64,000 bases of DNA, taken from the NCBI GenBank assembly GCA_949752745.1, contig OX457026.1, forward strand, positions 38,172,723 to 38,236,722, given 5' to 3'. The notes below the pieces were generated by a model, which saw only the letters and a list, made by a program, of their open reading frames with translations, had not been told where the DNA came from and searched no databases. Source of the DNA: Protula sp. h YS-2021. Its lineage: Eukaryota; Annelida; Polychaeta; Sabellida; Serpulidae. A program made the translations under genes and the position numbers. Below, in pieces: positions 32,390-45,942 of this stretch; positions within the stretch are counted from its first letter, which is position 1, and every line of letters begins with the position of its first letter.

Positions 32390-33240
32390 AAAAATGTCCA
32401 TGAACAAAGAACAACTAGGGATGATTCGTATAAAATCTAAAAGCACTTCGATCAAAACATGGTGATAGCGTTGCCGACAATTTTTCAAATGGATACATTT
32501 AGCCGATCTCTGGTGTGCTTACTCAAAAAAGTAGTTTTTAGGATAGGCCTAATCTTGGACCATTTCTATAAAATGTGAAAGTAATTGGATTAAAACAACA
32601 GAACCATTTGGAAAACTATATCCTAAGATTGTTGAAATACCAATTTAACCAATGTTTGGGGGTCGCAATGAAATACGTTGTATAAGGCAAGATCACCCAA
32701 AGAACATTCTTCTACGCTTTGAAAGCTTTGCGAAAAGTTTTAACAGACTACCATTTGGTCAATATTTTGCGGAAGGCATGAAAAGTAAATTTTGCAAGAG
32801 AGCAGTGATTTGGATAAGCACAATCGTGTTTGCAGCAATGCTGCATCGACCAAATTTTCGATGCATCCCAAACGATTCCGATGCATCCCCTCATCCTAAC
32901 TTCAAAAGGTCTAAAAAACACATTAACGCATTAACTTTTGTACGGTTGATGGTCTGAGTACAAAGGATAATGTGTCGGGATACCCTTTACGGATGCCTCA
33001 CAGAAATTTTATGTGCGCGAAGAGAAGTTGCAAAAGTTCGTGTGCACTTACAGAAGTCACACGACCACACGTTTTTTTTTTTCAAGCAAAATTCTCGATG
33101 CAGCAAGAATGCATTCGGGAAAATCTCGATGCAGCCTTTGTATTTTGAATGCAGCAATGCTGCAGGATGCACGCTTATCCCAATCACTGAGAGAGAATCG
33201 CCTGGTTAACATTCGCACAAAATTTGAAATCACTCTATTA
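32390..33240 (+). repeat. Highly decayed monomers of the palindrome-core array
   Basis: Blocks such as AATCTAAAAGCACTTCGATC, AAAAAGTAGTTTTTAGGATA, GTAATTGGATTAAAAC and AAAGTAAATTTTGCAAGAGA repeat the monomer order of the 26-29-kb array with much greater divergence. This is an older copy. A 387-bp element is inserted in it. Confidence 0.6.
32803..33189. mobile_element. Inserted element with CAGTGATT ends, possibly hAT-like
   Basis: The ends are CAGTGATTTGGATAAGC and, in reverse complement, CAGTGATTGGGATAAGC. Both lead into GCAGCAATGCTGC-type palindromes and repeated GATGCATC pieces. Flanks share AGAGAG (32797-32802 and 33190-33195), which is the expected array sequence. A CAGTG start suits hAT elements, but only 6 bp of the duplication match. 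Non-coding. Confidence 0.7.
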
Positions 33241-34380
33241 CCAAGAAAGTCCGTGGACATTGTGGCCAGCCGTAAAAGCGAAGACATCACAAAGGCATTG
33301 ATAACGGTGGCTACGTTTCGACTCGCATGTTGAAAGTCGGCGATTTTGGACACACACCAGTGTTCTGCATCAGGCGTATCTCAGGCGAAGAGGAAATTAC
33401 AATCCGATTTATTTTTCTAGGCAGGATTCCTCACTGTATCTTGTCACCCGCCACTTTCTATCATCCCGGAGATCATTCTCTCGGTGCAGCAATAATGCAC
33501 ATGAAGTTGCTTTTTTTAATTTCTACTCTTTTCATACAGCGATTTAAACAGGTTCAAACAGATTTAGCTGAGTCACTTAGATTTATTTAGATTTAGTTAA
33601 GCCCGATTTTGTTGGATCATACACAGGCTCAAACATGAGGCTTTAAGCCGAGCTCTGTTCCTAAAGCGCATTAAACCAATTTAGGTTTGTCACTTAAGTC
33701 AGTAGCGAATGCAAGTACTGGGTGACTGCAAGCCCACCCCATCCTGACATTTTTAGTGTAATTCGTGGTTTCTTTTTTACGAGGAGGTACTTTTACGTCA
33801 TAATAGAATATGCTCTTTTTTTTATAGCTTACTTCCGAAAATGAGATGAACGCCAAAATTTCAAGACTATAAAAAGAAACTTGCATATTACAACTAGAGC
33901 AGTGTGCATAGCCCACATATTCCCCACAGGCCCCCCACCAGTTAGACACGGCCATCAATAGTCAATCAAGAGCTAAAATTTAAAAAATACCCCGACGTTG
34001 CACAACTACACGTTATATACTTTCTAACTGTAGGGTTTTAATAAATATAAAGTCGACTCGTTTAACTGATCAAAAAAAAAAAGAAAACAAAAATTGTTTT
34101 CCTCGGTTCGTTGTTGAAATTTCTATTACAAAATAGTGTAGGTGATCAAAGAACGTCCAATTTTAACATACACAATGACTCTGTCCTCCGGATCATCGGA
34201 TCTGCAACATCAGATGGTCTCAGGGAGCTTCTTTTCTATAACTTTTTATGGGAGCGTAAGCAACTGCAATTCGTTGAAAATTTCGGTTAACTTCTTAACA
34301 ATGTCTCCCAAACAGATGACTTAACAGATTTGAAACCTCTTTGAAACCAGAGATCCGGTTTAATTCTGGCCAGAAATGCA
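33241..34380. other. Intronic or intergenic DNA
   Basis: No exon or repeat recognised with confidence. Confidence 0.35.
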
Positions 34381-34500
34381 CAGTTACAAATTTCGACTGA
34401 ATGTCGTAGATGCAAATTTCGGTCAAATGCCCTTCTGTTATATGCCGCTTTGCTAAATCTCACGAAAGCGCAGGGAAATGCCCATTAAATGTCAACTAAA
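34381..34500 (+). mobile_element. Solo reiterated-phrase end, TTTCGGTCAAATGTC type, copy 1
   Basis: CACAGTTACAAATTTCGACTG is followed by ATGTCGTAGATGCAAATTTC, GGTCAAATGCC and TATGCCGCTTTGCTAAAT. It aligns with 57399-57480 over about 80 bp, including the lead-in CACAGTTA. No opposite end seen nearby. Confidence 0.6.
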
Positions 34501-35064
34501 TCTTATTTTTTGCCGTTCCATGCAACTCACGAAGCATGACCGAGTCGAGTAGTTAAAGGCTATTTATAATCAGCTAGGAGAATAGGGGAAAATGTCATTT
34601 CTGAGATAAGTGTTGTTTTCATGACACAGGGAAATTACCGATATACCAGTTAGGAGGGTAGTTTGGGCCACACTTTTATTTTTTATCACCTGGGTCTTTA
34701 TGTGAGCCGCAGTGCGACTTCACCAAGTAACATGTAAAACCCTTACCCACTAAGTTCCTAATTCTCTACCAACTTCGCTAATTGTGAAAAGAAAGAAATA
34801 GCAACCACGGTGAATGGAAAGGTGAATTTGGCAGTGAATAGTCTACTTGCATTCGCGCCGAAACGCCGGACTTCATGGTTTGAAGCAGTACTTTAGACAG
34901 AAATTTTTGGACAGAAAAACATACTTTAATTCCTTTGATAAGAGCATCTTGTAACCGATCAATGAGACTGGCATGTTTTCCCTTGTTTACATCGATCGAC
35001 TTTTCATTTTCCCCATACTGACATAGTGATTGCAGGAAGCCCCCCCCCCCCCCCCCCGCTTCCT
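34501..35064. other. Intronic or intergenic DNA with C-run
   Basis: A run of 17 C lies at 35041-35057, just before an inverted repeat. Otherwise no feature. Confidence 0.4.
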
Positions 35065-35279
35065 GTACTTTGCGAAACGAAACACGATTTTTAAATGTCC
35101 CTAAAATTGGCTTAGGGTATTATTTGACAAGAAAAATTGTTTAAAGTAATGATGCTGAACAAATTTAACGTAATTCTAGCTTGTACGATATGATTTCCCC
35201 CGATATAAATGAAAATAAAAACATATTACCAATAATTGGGTTGTGACCCCCATTTCTATTTCGTTTCGCAAAGTACAGT
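35065..35279. repeat. Perfect 19-bp inverted repeat, about 215 bp apart end to end
   Basis: TGTACTTTGCGAAACGAAA (35065-35083) and its exact reverse complement (about 35261-35279) enclose about 177 bp of AT-rich DNA. The flanking GCTTCC/AAGCTC also partly match. It could be a small MITE. No TSD can be set. Confidence 0.7.
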
Positions 35280-35409
35280 AAGCTCTTTCTCCCACTTGCC
35301 ACAAGAAGTCCGAACCAGTTGTCCGTGCGGCGTGTAATTCAGAAACACGTGCAGAATGTCTCAGTATGCAAAACTTATAAATTTCATGTGTAGATATTTG
35401 GTGTCTGAG

Positions 35410-35660
35410 TCGTTTGTTTGTTTCTTTATTTGTCTGTTTGGTGTTTAACGCCCCATTCACCAACTAGGATGGGTATATTAGGACGCACTTGTTAAAGGAA
35501 CAAGTGAGGGAAAAAGAAAGAAGAATGAAGAAATATTAAAAGAAGAATTAGAAAGAAAGAAATTCCGATTAGTCGCCTCTTACGCCATGCACGGAACAGA
35601 AAGCAGTGGGCGTATTCTTAAGATTTCCCCCAGCCCACAGATTCGTGTCCCAGTTGTTCA
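35410..35660 (+). mobile_element. SINE-like repeat fragment (TTTAACGCC / TAGTCGCCTCTTACG type)
   Basis: GGTGTTTAACGCCCCATTCA near 35439 and GATTAGTCGCCTCTTACGCC near 35567, followed by ATGCAC and GTGGGCGTATTCTT, match from memory the conserved blocks of a short interspersed repeat common in molluscs and other marine invertebrates. The middle is a purine-rich GAAAGAAGAATGAAG stretch. No tRNA-like head was verified. Confidence 0.55.
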
Positions 35661-38600
35661 TTATACTTGTGCGAGATGATCACGCGCCAATTCTCGTGCA
35701 TCTGAAGCTCGTCTGAAGTTTACTTATGGGCTTTGCCAAGAGGAAAGTGAATTTATATTCTTCTAAAAAGGAATACAACAAAAGCCCACTTGTGAATATG
35801 CTTATTGTTAAACTGAATCATTTTTGGAAATGTCTGTTATTTCTTTATGCCTTTATCCCAACCTACTCCGACCAAGTGCGTAGGCGAAACATCGCTGCAG
35901 TTTGGTTTGCGAAGGTCGTTTAGTCCCAAGATCTTGCACCCGGTGCGAGCCATTTTGAAAAATTTTACGTCACGTGACTTCTTGCGAGAGCGAGATTGCA
36001 ATTTAATTCCTAATTCGGAAAAATAATCTTTGTTAATTCTTTGTTGTTTATATTTTGAATTTCTCTCATGTACGCATTAAATATTTTCAACTTTATGTAT
36101 GCTTGAAACAAATTTCAGGAATGCTTCGGAACATTCCGTCACCAGCCGTCGGAGTGAGTGTTGCATCCAATCTTCAATCCATGTATTTAAGGGTGTTTGT
36201 GGTAGAGCATCTTTTAGGGATTTTAGTGTTACAAAGCAGAATAAAACTGATAAATATAATTATGTTTGCTTGGGTTACACCTACATACATGGTATATTGC
36301 GTCTACTTTGACACTTATATGCCTCGCCATAATATTCTGTCTAACTGACAATAGTCAAACGACCCTTATATAGTCTCCACCCTCATTGGCAATGCCAACG
36401 ATTCGGTGTAACCATCGTCTGCTATTTTTTTTTAAATTTTTTACTTACATTGCTAATTTACCCCTTTACTACTTGTACTCGTAAACTTTAAACATGCGGA
36501 TTCATACTTACACTTTTGTAATTTTTTTTTCGAATTCGGTTGGAATAAAGGTATAAGCAAATGATATGAAACCACTGGCAAAATTCAACAAATTTCATCT
36601 GCCAGATACTTATTCACGAGTTGGCTATTAAAGGGGCTGAATAATACGTGAAATATTTTTTAAATTAATATCATAGGATGGCTTTTCAAATTAGAAAGTG
36701 TGTTTCTTATACGTATGTTTGGTCTAACCAAACATTGCTAATACAAAACACAGCAACTTCCCAGTATACGGGCATTAAAATACGCAAAAGTAAAAACTGT
36801 TTCTAATGTGAACAATAGACAAGAGTTTGGGACATAAAATGTCGGCCTAAAATTGAACCAATCACGAACAGCGTTACAACCGATGTCCCAGAACCAAGAT
36901 GACGACGTCAACAAATAAACAGCTGATCAATCTGGCTGGTTTTATTAACTTTTCTATTAAACAACAAATGATACTTTCAATTTATATTACAATGTTATGA
37001 GATACACTTTCCCAAGTATGTGGATCTGAGGATATCCTATAGCAAAATGAGTAAAGCAGATTTCAGCCTATCTGCGTCAAATATCTCATTCTACCCTCCG
37101 CACCATTCTACGGTTTGGGCCTTGTATGTCAGGAGAAAAAAATAATAAAACTATTTTTGAAGACAGTACATTCGAGCAGTATTTATTGGCTTCAAATGTG
37201 TTAAAATTCACTTCATGCAAACATTCTGGCGATAACTGATAATAAAAGTCTAAATGCCAAAGCTTTTCGGCATAATTCTACGTAGGAGTCCGCATATATC
37301 GCTCATTATGTTCGAAATTCTTGTTATCTACAAACTGCACCATTAACAAATCACAAACAACGAAAAGGATTATTCTAAAAGGATTATACGGGAATATAAA
37401 GCTATATCACTGTTGTTTTCACTCAAGATTTAATAAGTTATATTTGACCTGCAGAATAAATAAAATCACGTGACTTGGCATACACGGGTCTTCGGTGCAT
37501 TTTTTCTGACTCAATTAACGTCTTTATACATTCTTCAAAAATTTAGACGCTTTTTCTGCATTATAAATTTCTGCAGAATGCATACCTTACCTTAGGATAC
37601 CTTAGGATTATACTGCCAGCTTAGGATACCTTAGGATTATATGGCCAGCTCAGTTTTATAAATCCATTGTTTAATATTTCGACCAATGCTTTGCAAGTAC
37701 AACGGAGAGCTATAGTTATAAACCATTTTTTCACTTTCAAAGAAATTGTCAAGTCTATTCTTGAATGAAATTACACTGAGAGAGTCAATCACGGCTTGTA
37801 TAAATCGTATACTTTCAGGTAAAAGACAGCAGACTTGCACTGAATGAAATTTTCTGCTGAGGAGTAATTTGACACCAAAAAGCCTGAAAGTTACATTTTT
37901 AACGGATATTTATTTTTAGTTTATGTTTAATACCACAGGAACTATTCGTCATATTAACAAGAACTTTTTAAAACTTTTTGGCTTTTTTAAGTGATCCTAA
38001 GTACAACAATTAGAATCCTTTATTTTCGCTCAGTTTTGGTCAAAAACAGCCCGTTGACAAGCCTGTTTTTCTATAGCATAAATCACATCAATGCCAGAAC
38101 AAGGGTGAGCAATACTAGGGCCATATCACAGCTTGAATCACCCTCAAAAATTCTTAAAAGCTCGTTTTAATTGCTTTACAGTTCTTTAGAAATTTAAAAT
38201 GTGTTTTTTTTTTTTTGTGCAGCATTCTTCAAAAATTATAATGTATTTTGAAAAAAAATATATGCCACAATAAAACGCGGCCTTCGCTGGAGATCTGCGT
38301 TCAACTGGATGGGAACGGGTTTTATTGCAGATCATTTTTAGATACAAATCATGATCTCGCTTACGTTTGTATACTGTTATTTTAAAAATATTGCACTCTT
38401 TTCTCAATGGGAATAACATATTTTTTTCTTTATTATCCAACTCTAAATTCAGAACAAGATCATCTTTTAACCTCTTCAACTCATTTTCATGCTGAAGCAT
38501 AGATCACATGTCTTGATTACATATTCCTTGTAGAGCCGGTATATGATGCTTCAATGCGTTTCGATGTCATGAGGCTGATATTAATATCACTCAACAATGT

Positions 38601-40417
38601 AGTAATCAAGCCATATTTCGGATAAACGTCTTAAAAGTCAAAACTAAAAGCTACACAAATTAATAGACAAAGGCAATAAAAAAACGAAATCTTAGACGGA
38701 ATTCATCACTGTACTTCACCATTTAGCATTTCGTCATAAAAACCGCAGAAGGGGATGAGAAAGTTGATAGAATATTGTTTGGAATTAACATTTTTGGAGG
38801 GGGTGTTGAAAACTCGAAAACCGCTCTTGAACAGCAAAACACTGAAATAATCCGTGAGAGAAGAACAATCATGATTTTGTTTCACAACCTTGTTCATATA
38901 ATTACATTAACAGGTATATAATTAGTTATATACATATATATAGTAAGTATTTAAGTATAAAGTTTGCAATGATGTGTCTGCGTCAGACTGCTCGGGCAGC
39001 CATCTTCCATCCTCCAACCCCGGGTCTCGTTAAATAATGAGCAACGGCTCTTTGGAGTGCACGATGGTTTTTAGTAATGACGAAGTTAAGTGATGCATTA
39101 ATCCCCCTCTATCTCTATCTTAACGTGTTTACAGGAAAGCTTTCTAAAAGGTCCATATGCTCTTCAAAAAAGGGAACATTTTAGAAATATGAAAAAGATA
39201 CTTCTTGTAATAAAGGCCCTTTCCCGGCCGCTAGTACCGAACGTAAAAATTGGAGCTAAAATCCAAGCAAGCCTTGAGGGTACAGAGTTCTTTTACTCTC
39301 TCCTACTGTGGTTCCTTGAGCAGAAGGAGAGGGAAAGAGCATAGTTATTCCTCATTGATCAAAGCACGTTCGATAGAAACGATCAAGCAACCATATTGTC
39401 TGGTAAGCACATCAGATGCTAAGGTATTGGAAGGCATAAGTTTATGACCTCTCACGATGATTCAAAATGGGGTTAGGGGCTGGGTGCACCGATGCTTTGC
39501 GTGCTCTCCCCGTTAGTAAAACTACCTCGTGACAGACACCAGTCGGTATCTGATGCGCTAGCAAGAACAACCACTTTAGCTTGGAGCTACTGACCTCATC
39601 CGTTCAGGCAAAATGGCAGATACCAAGTAGCAGAAATGGGAAAGTAAAATCCTTGAGCCACAGAGATCTTTAACTTTCCCCCAAAATAATGGAAAAAGAG
39701 ACCAACAATAAACGAATGAGATAAACATGACAAGCAACACTATATTTAATTTGGGTAATGGTGGTTGCATAACACGTGAGACTTCAAGTGAGTAACATAT
39801 CAGCAACTCAAAATTCTGGAAACGGTTCCCCCGTTGTCCGGTGTAGGCAGGTTTTACTGTAAATTGGTTCCCACAAGCCACTCTAGAGTAGCTTTGGTAT
39901 CGGGTAATTTTTACGACACGTATACGAACTAAATCAGGCGGGGGATTTGAGTTGCAGATAATGGAATAAAACAAAAAGAACTGGATAGAAAATTTAAAGA
40001 GATAAAAAGAATGCGTAATGTTTGTTATACATTGTATATTAAAAGCACTGACATTTTGGAAATACTGTAATATTGCACAAATACTGTATTATCGCCGACA
40101 TCTCTGAGAGGTCATCTGTTTATAACAACGGTATTATAGCCTGCAACGGTTTTGTCGCCTGCATACAAACCAAAGACCTCGCCCTCTTGAAACGGGTCTT
40201 GATAGACTTTTTCAATAAACTGATAAGGTTTCAATGAAATTCTTTATGATAGGAAAATAAAAAAAAATTTTTGTGTTCACTTTTCAACTGTTGACAGTCG
40301 GCACTGAAGCCGACAAGTTACGGAACACACATTTTGTCGGGAGTATGGTCGAAAGGTGAAGACCGCATGGATAACTCGAAACCGGTCATTTATTAACGAC
40401 GCTTGCCGGTCTAGTTT

Positions 40418-40420
<3 letters not shown>
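35661..40420. other. Long AT-rich region, probably intronic or intergenic
   Basis: No exon with matching splice sites could be supported. A short duplicated piece lies at 37582-37645 (TACCTTAGGATACCTTAGGA, then TTATA and GCCAGC, twice). 39.25-39.97 kb has a less AT-rich, retroelement-like texture but no recognisable domain. Confidence 0.35.

Positions 40421-40505
<85 letters not shown>
40421..40505 (+). repeat. (AT)n microsatellite
   Basis: About 42 AT dinucleotides, uninterrupted. Confidence 0.97.
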
Positions 40506-40508
<3 letters not shown>

Positions 40509-40849
40509 CTAAATAACAGAAAACTGCTTAAAACAGTGCCGCAGCCACTAGGCTGTAGGCGTAGCGTTGCATAAAGCTTCACACGTCGTGTGTCGTAAGG
40601 GTTGGTTATTTGTTTCTTGTGTAAAGTATCAAATTATCGCTAGCTACGCTATTCCTTAAAACTTTATTTTATCTGTCACGACTGGACATGCAATTAATGA
40701 AGTACCCCGTAGAAACATTGCAACGTCAAATGGTTATTTTAATAAAAATATGTAATAAGAAATAAAATGCTTCAGATTGGCTTGGTTATTGAGCACATAA
40801 AAGCAATGCAGTGCTGGTTGTTGGTTATGTTGGGTGCTGCACAAACAGC

Positions 40850-41240
40850 GTGGATGGAGGTGCTTATAACATCACCAAGAAGGATCTGTTCCATGCATCA
40901 AGTAAGCCTTGAATAGGTGAACACACCTCTGAACAATAGACGGCTACCGTTAATTCTACCTTATGCTTTAAAGAGATGGATAAGATAAAGATGCTGGAAT
41001 TAGAACACCAGCTCTGATTCATGCCTAAAAATCTTATTTTGACATGTGTTTGTGACTTATAAAACCAATGGAATACTAGCTGCTGACAAGATTGGGTATG
41101 GCAAAAATAGAGCCTGTATGAGCGCTAATAATACCACCAAGAAGGATCTGTTCCGTGCATCAAGTAAACCTTTAATAGGTGGACACAACTCTCTGAACCA
41201 TAGGCGCCAGCCATTGAATTTTACTTTATGCCTTGATAAT
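40850..41240 (+). repeat. Direct duplication, about 140-bp unit in two diverged copies
   Basis: ACCAAGAAGGATCTGTTCC, GTGCATCAAGTAA, AATAGGTG, ACACA and CTCTGAAC occur in the same order at about 40874-40975 and 41131-41235, some 255 bp apart. Both copies are open over TKKDLF-ASSK in the same frame and contain a donor-like AA|GTAAGC or AAGTAAAC. Duplicated exons cannot be excluded, but no matching acceptor or flanking conservation is seen. Confidence 0.6.
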
Positions 41241-41245
41241 TACAT

Positions 41246-43542
41246 AGATTATAACATTTAATATCTTCTAATTACATGGGTCATGAATGCTATCTTTTGA
41301 AATTTTTACCGTGAATTGCATTGGATCCCTTTCGAAGAGTTTTTGCTTATTTGCAAAACCACCGTATTTCCTTTGCAATAATTGCTAGAAATGTAAAGAA
41401 TTAAATTGAAATATGGCTCAATAGCTTATGTACATCTTATGGCCCAAGCGGAAATCTATGCAAAGTAGGTTTGAAACTTGAGTATCAAGTATGAAGTATA
41501 AAGTATGAAATATGTTAAAACTCCATAACATATTTCAACATTTTGGACGATGTTTTGAGCTTTGAGAAACTACAAAAATATTATATTTTTGGAACGGCAT
41601 GTCATAAATTTTCTTAAATTAATGCAAAAATAAGACATGATGAGATATGCTTTAAACACAATAGACATGCAACAGTAAGGTTGAATTCCGTCATTGTATT
41701 GTAATGTGTGTACGTATGCAGTTAATTTTTTCACATTTATCAAGAAGAAGAATTTAAGGAAAAAAGGAATTAAAGCAAAACACACAGCGGACACCCAGCT
41801 CTCCGAAAGTTTCAACTGTTATGTATTTGTGGAAACTGACGGTTAGCTATCAGTCGTCATTTCTGTCTTGAACATAATATCGCTGAATCTATATGTAAAG
41901 GATTTCAAATACCAGGAAAACGTGGCCAAACTGTAAGTCGACTCCTCACATTCCCCAAAATAACGAAGAAAAACGTTGCCCTCTTGCTTGAAATTGTGGC
42001 CTTAGAAACAAAGATTGGAGAAAATGGATCGCTTGGTCGGTAGATCAATTTATGAAGGGTAGGGATGGTTAAATGTTAATTCCAAAGGAAAATCTTAGAG
42101 AGGGGGAATGATTTTGCTGTTGAATACGAGAAGAGGTTTGACCTTTTCTTGTGCTTAAATATTTGCTTCTGTTATTTAAAATGAGTAAAATAAAGTACTT
42201 CAACAGGTTGTGGTGAGAAAAAAACAACACTTGATTTCTCTTTCGCTTTACTGCCTCCAAGCGGTTGTAAAATGAACCCAAATTTACATTCATTTCAAGC
42301 CTAAATTTCACTTAATGATGAAAGAAGCTCACACTATGCTCAAATTTTAAATCAGGGCCTGAGGTGTAAGTTTGAGCCACGTTACTGAATACTGGCATTC
42401 GAAAAAATAGATTTTTCTATAGTTGATTGTTCAACCAATGGTATTTAGACGTTGTTATGGTTATCACTTTGATCAGTAAGAAAAGATGTCGTTAAGATCA
42501 AACACTGCCTCAAAATTGATGAAACTGAAAATAGCATCAATGCCTACTTTCAACATTTAAGTACGAGATGCTAAAGGATGTACGCGGTGCTTAATCGTTT
42601 CCACACTTCACACTTCCACACTCTCAGACGCTATAACGCCAGCGGTGGCCAGTGAGAGGTCTATGGCTTTGCATGTTCCATTTAATCGGCGGTTAAGCTC
42701 GGGGACTGAGGTCTGGAAATTTTGACGGAATTGAGTTCAATTGAGGTCTTCTGGTGATATAACCAAACTATGTTAATCTCTTGATTTTGATTACGTCCGT
42801 GATGATGTTAGTCATAAGCGAACGAAATATGTTGTCTGTTCTCTGGCAGAAACAAGATGTGGTCAAGCGTCTTAGAATATATAACATAGGAAATTACTTC
42901 ATATCTACGACGGTTGCATATTTTAGAGTGCCTGAAGACCAATATACACCCACAATGATACATGTCATGGGTGCTCGTAATTAGAGGCATGGATAATGCT
43001 GATGTTAAGTAACTGAATAACAGCAACAACAATTGCGTTTAAATCCCATAGTGGGTTTTCAAAATGGACAATGTGTGCGTTCTGTCACAATCAGATAACA
43101 GCTTATTAGACTCGTCATTTTGAAAATTTGCTCAAGCCCCCATTTTTTGTTTCTCATGTAACTCTGGAAAAAAATTGCAAAACAGAACACATTTCATTGA
43201 ATTATAAAAGAAGAGTTTATAGAGAAGCTCTTGATTTCCTAGAAACATGAAATACATAGCATTCTTGCACTCCGCATAATCCTTTGTTTTTATTGACTTG
43301 ATGTGCTTTATTTTAATCAATGACTGTGATAACAGTCATAAATGATTACAAAATACATGCCGAAACCCATTGCTACCCAGTTTAAATTGTTAATTGAACA
43401 GCTTAAAGCTGGCATCTGTAATGACTTAAAATGAGGTTTGAAAGCTAGCTCCGATAACTATGTCTTTGTGCCTCTGTTGACGTGGGATTTTTTCTTATTC
43501 CTTTGCTAAGCTTGTTTGCCAGAGTGTTGAATGCAACATGAA

Positions 43543-43546
<4 letters not shown>
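41246..43546. other. AT-rich region without recognised features
   Basis: Nothing supportable seen. Confidence 0.4.

Positions 43547-43611
<65 letters not shown>
43547..43611 (+). repeat. (AT)n microsatellite
   Basis: About 32 AT dinucleotides. Confidence 0.95.
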
Positions 43612-43619
<8 letters not shown>

Positions 43620-45876
43620 CTATCATTCAGTAATGTATCAATTACTGAATCACCGCAAAATAAGTATTCTTGAAAGCTATCTCAAAAATAAATATTTAGT
43701 TGGATAGTTCAGTTAAATATCAGGTGACATCCACAAATTAAATTAATAGGATTACAGAGCAACAGGATACCAAATTATATCTAATTGTCTGCATTTACAA
43801 CTAGAAAAATGCATTTTATGAAGCTGTGAAATCAAAACAACTGCATCTATAGAACGATAATTCCAGCAAAACATCAACGTGAAGTGTGAAGAATTAAAGA
43901 CATGTTTGAAATAATGCATATATGAAACATATATATTCTTTACACTGTCTGACCACTGAGAAGGGTACACCGATACTAATACTGAAATAGATATATTACA
44001 GCCGCCGTTAGTTCATTCAAAAATGCCCATCAACTACAGTACGGTTTCTTAAATTTGATCCGAATATGGCATACTCTAATAAGAATATGTTTTGTCAAAG
44101 TGATGTTTAAAATTAAACGCAACATGATTTGGAAGTTCAGCATGAGTTTTGCTTCATTTGTACTTGTAAACGATTCTGCTTATTTTTTGTTGAAGAATGT
44201 GATAATTTTTCATGATGGAACAATGCAGTGTATGCCGTTGTCAAGGTTTATTAGACGGAGTAAATGTCCACAAATTTAAGAAATCCAATTGCAACAAATC
44301 ACAAAGATAACAGCGCTACATAGGGAAAAGGCACATTTTTCAATTTGCAATATTTTATGAAGCTGATGCTAAGGGTGTTTGCCTGTTTGCATTATCTATC
44401 TGATCTATTTGACACAAGGTACTCCCATTTTGAATCTTGGAAAGAGAGGGATTGGTTTTCTTTAGAGTCTGAACATTGATTCGCATTGGCCATTCAACAC
44501 AGGTTTGATGCCCACTCGTTGATCATCGCCAAAGGGTTGATAGATATTTAAATGCTATCTTAATCTTAGAAATGGTTAAGGATATGGCCTCTGTTTAGTA
44601 ATTAGGTTTAGATAGTAACTCAATATAACATTTTAACACTGTAAGGCAAATTAGATGTGTGGTATATTTTGTTTAACGGGATTTCTAGAAACATGTCATA
44701 AATATTTTTTATTTATTGCTTCCGATTAATGAATTGTCATCTATTGTAACTTAATGTTTGTTTCTGTCATAAGATCTGACTGATTAATTAAGCCGCCACA
44801 ATCTAACCCATCCAAGTACCACAGCTTGATACGTTGTTACAAAGTTTAGCTTTGTCGCAAAATGTAAATCTCAAGTCCTATAAGCAAGTTAAATTGCTAC
44901 GGTTTTTTTTCAAGCTCGAAATAAAAAGAATATTTGGTCAACGTTCACTTCAGTGAAAAGAATCGCAGGCATTTCTCCAAGAAATTACTATTTGAGCATA
45001 ATATACTAACTAATAATATCCATGTCGCCTTGATGTCTCCTTAAATCACAAATGAATGCCCGAGAGGGTAATATTTTATTTTCTATTCTTAGCCGCAGGC
45101 GTAACTGTTAATAACGCAGTCTTTCCTTAGAAGTCTGAGAAGGGATAGAAAAGTGTTTTATTTTCTTATTTGTGGACACAGTTACTGAGAAACTGCCATC
45201 TAACCTTCTATATAGCAATGAAATATGCAAGAAAATATTGGTTATTAGTACAATAAAGTTGTTGGGGGTAATCAACAAGTTCTATAGGGGACTTGGTGTT
45301 TCAGATTGCACTCCAAAGTCCTCGCTATGTGTAATTGAGTAACATTGCACGTAACTACTCAGCCGCACTTTACAGCCTACTGATTTGTGTCTTGTTGGCA
45401 AGTGAGCAGTTTTTACGGAAACTTAAGTGTGGAGTGAGGACAACTGTGAAATGGCAGGGCTGATTTACCATTGATACCATTCTCACTTCTTTTTATGAGT
45501 TATCACTCATTTACAGCAAACGCTAGGAAGGACTAGTTAAGATGTCAAGGGCGTGAATAATCGCCTTCATATGCCCATGAAAGTTGCGTAGTTACCTGCC
45601 GTCGTCGTACGTAATTAAATGAGATGAAATGTGTGCCAAATGTGACACAGGAAGACAAACATAAGAGTTTCGTTGCATACTTCATTCTGGATAAAATCTT
45701 TGTCCTTAAATTTTGAGAAAACTATTTCATGGTGATGAGAAAACCCTGAGTGTTATCCCTTGCAAAAGTCTTGGATATTTTAAACTGAATACTGTTCCTT
45801 CCCTTTTTTCAGAAAGCGGTATAGGAAAGATTGTACGCTATTTCAAAAGAGTGGATAAATTGTAAGGGGCATTAAA
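43612..45876. other. Upstream region of the plus-strand gene
   Basis: AT-rich. It should contain the promoter and leader of the gene starting at 45877, but no TATA box or initiator can be singled out. The TTTTTTCAG at 45804-45812 could be an acceptor for an exon that carries the leader and the ATG. Confidence 0.35.
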
Positions 45877-45942
45877 ATGGCGGCCAAAGGTCGTTCTGGT
45901 CGCTCGAATTCAAAATCAACGGGCATGCAGGCGGAACTTGAG
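45877..45942 (+). CDS. First coding exon of an unrecognised gene
   Basis: A 66-nt exon encodes MAAKGRSGRSNSKSTGMQAE plus two residues (22 in all). The ATG has a strong context (A at -3, G at +4) and is followed by a textbook donor, GAG|GTATGT at 45943. The basic, serine-rich start resembles a disordered N-terminus. It leaves in phase 0, matching the exon at 49654. I do not recognise the protein. The shadow frame that starts in the intron just after is not coding. Confidence 0.65.

Noticed and set aside
40800..40900. AVLVVGY-like peptide suggesting a papain-family protease exon
   Set aside because: The match is seven residues only, the frame is closed just upstream, and the other papain active-site blocks are absent.
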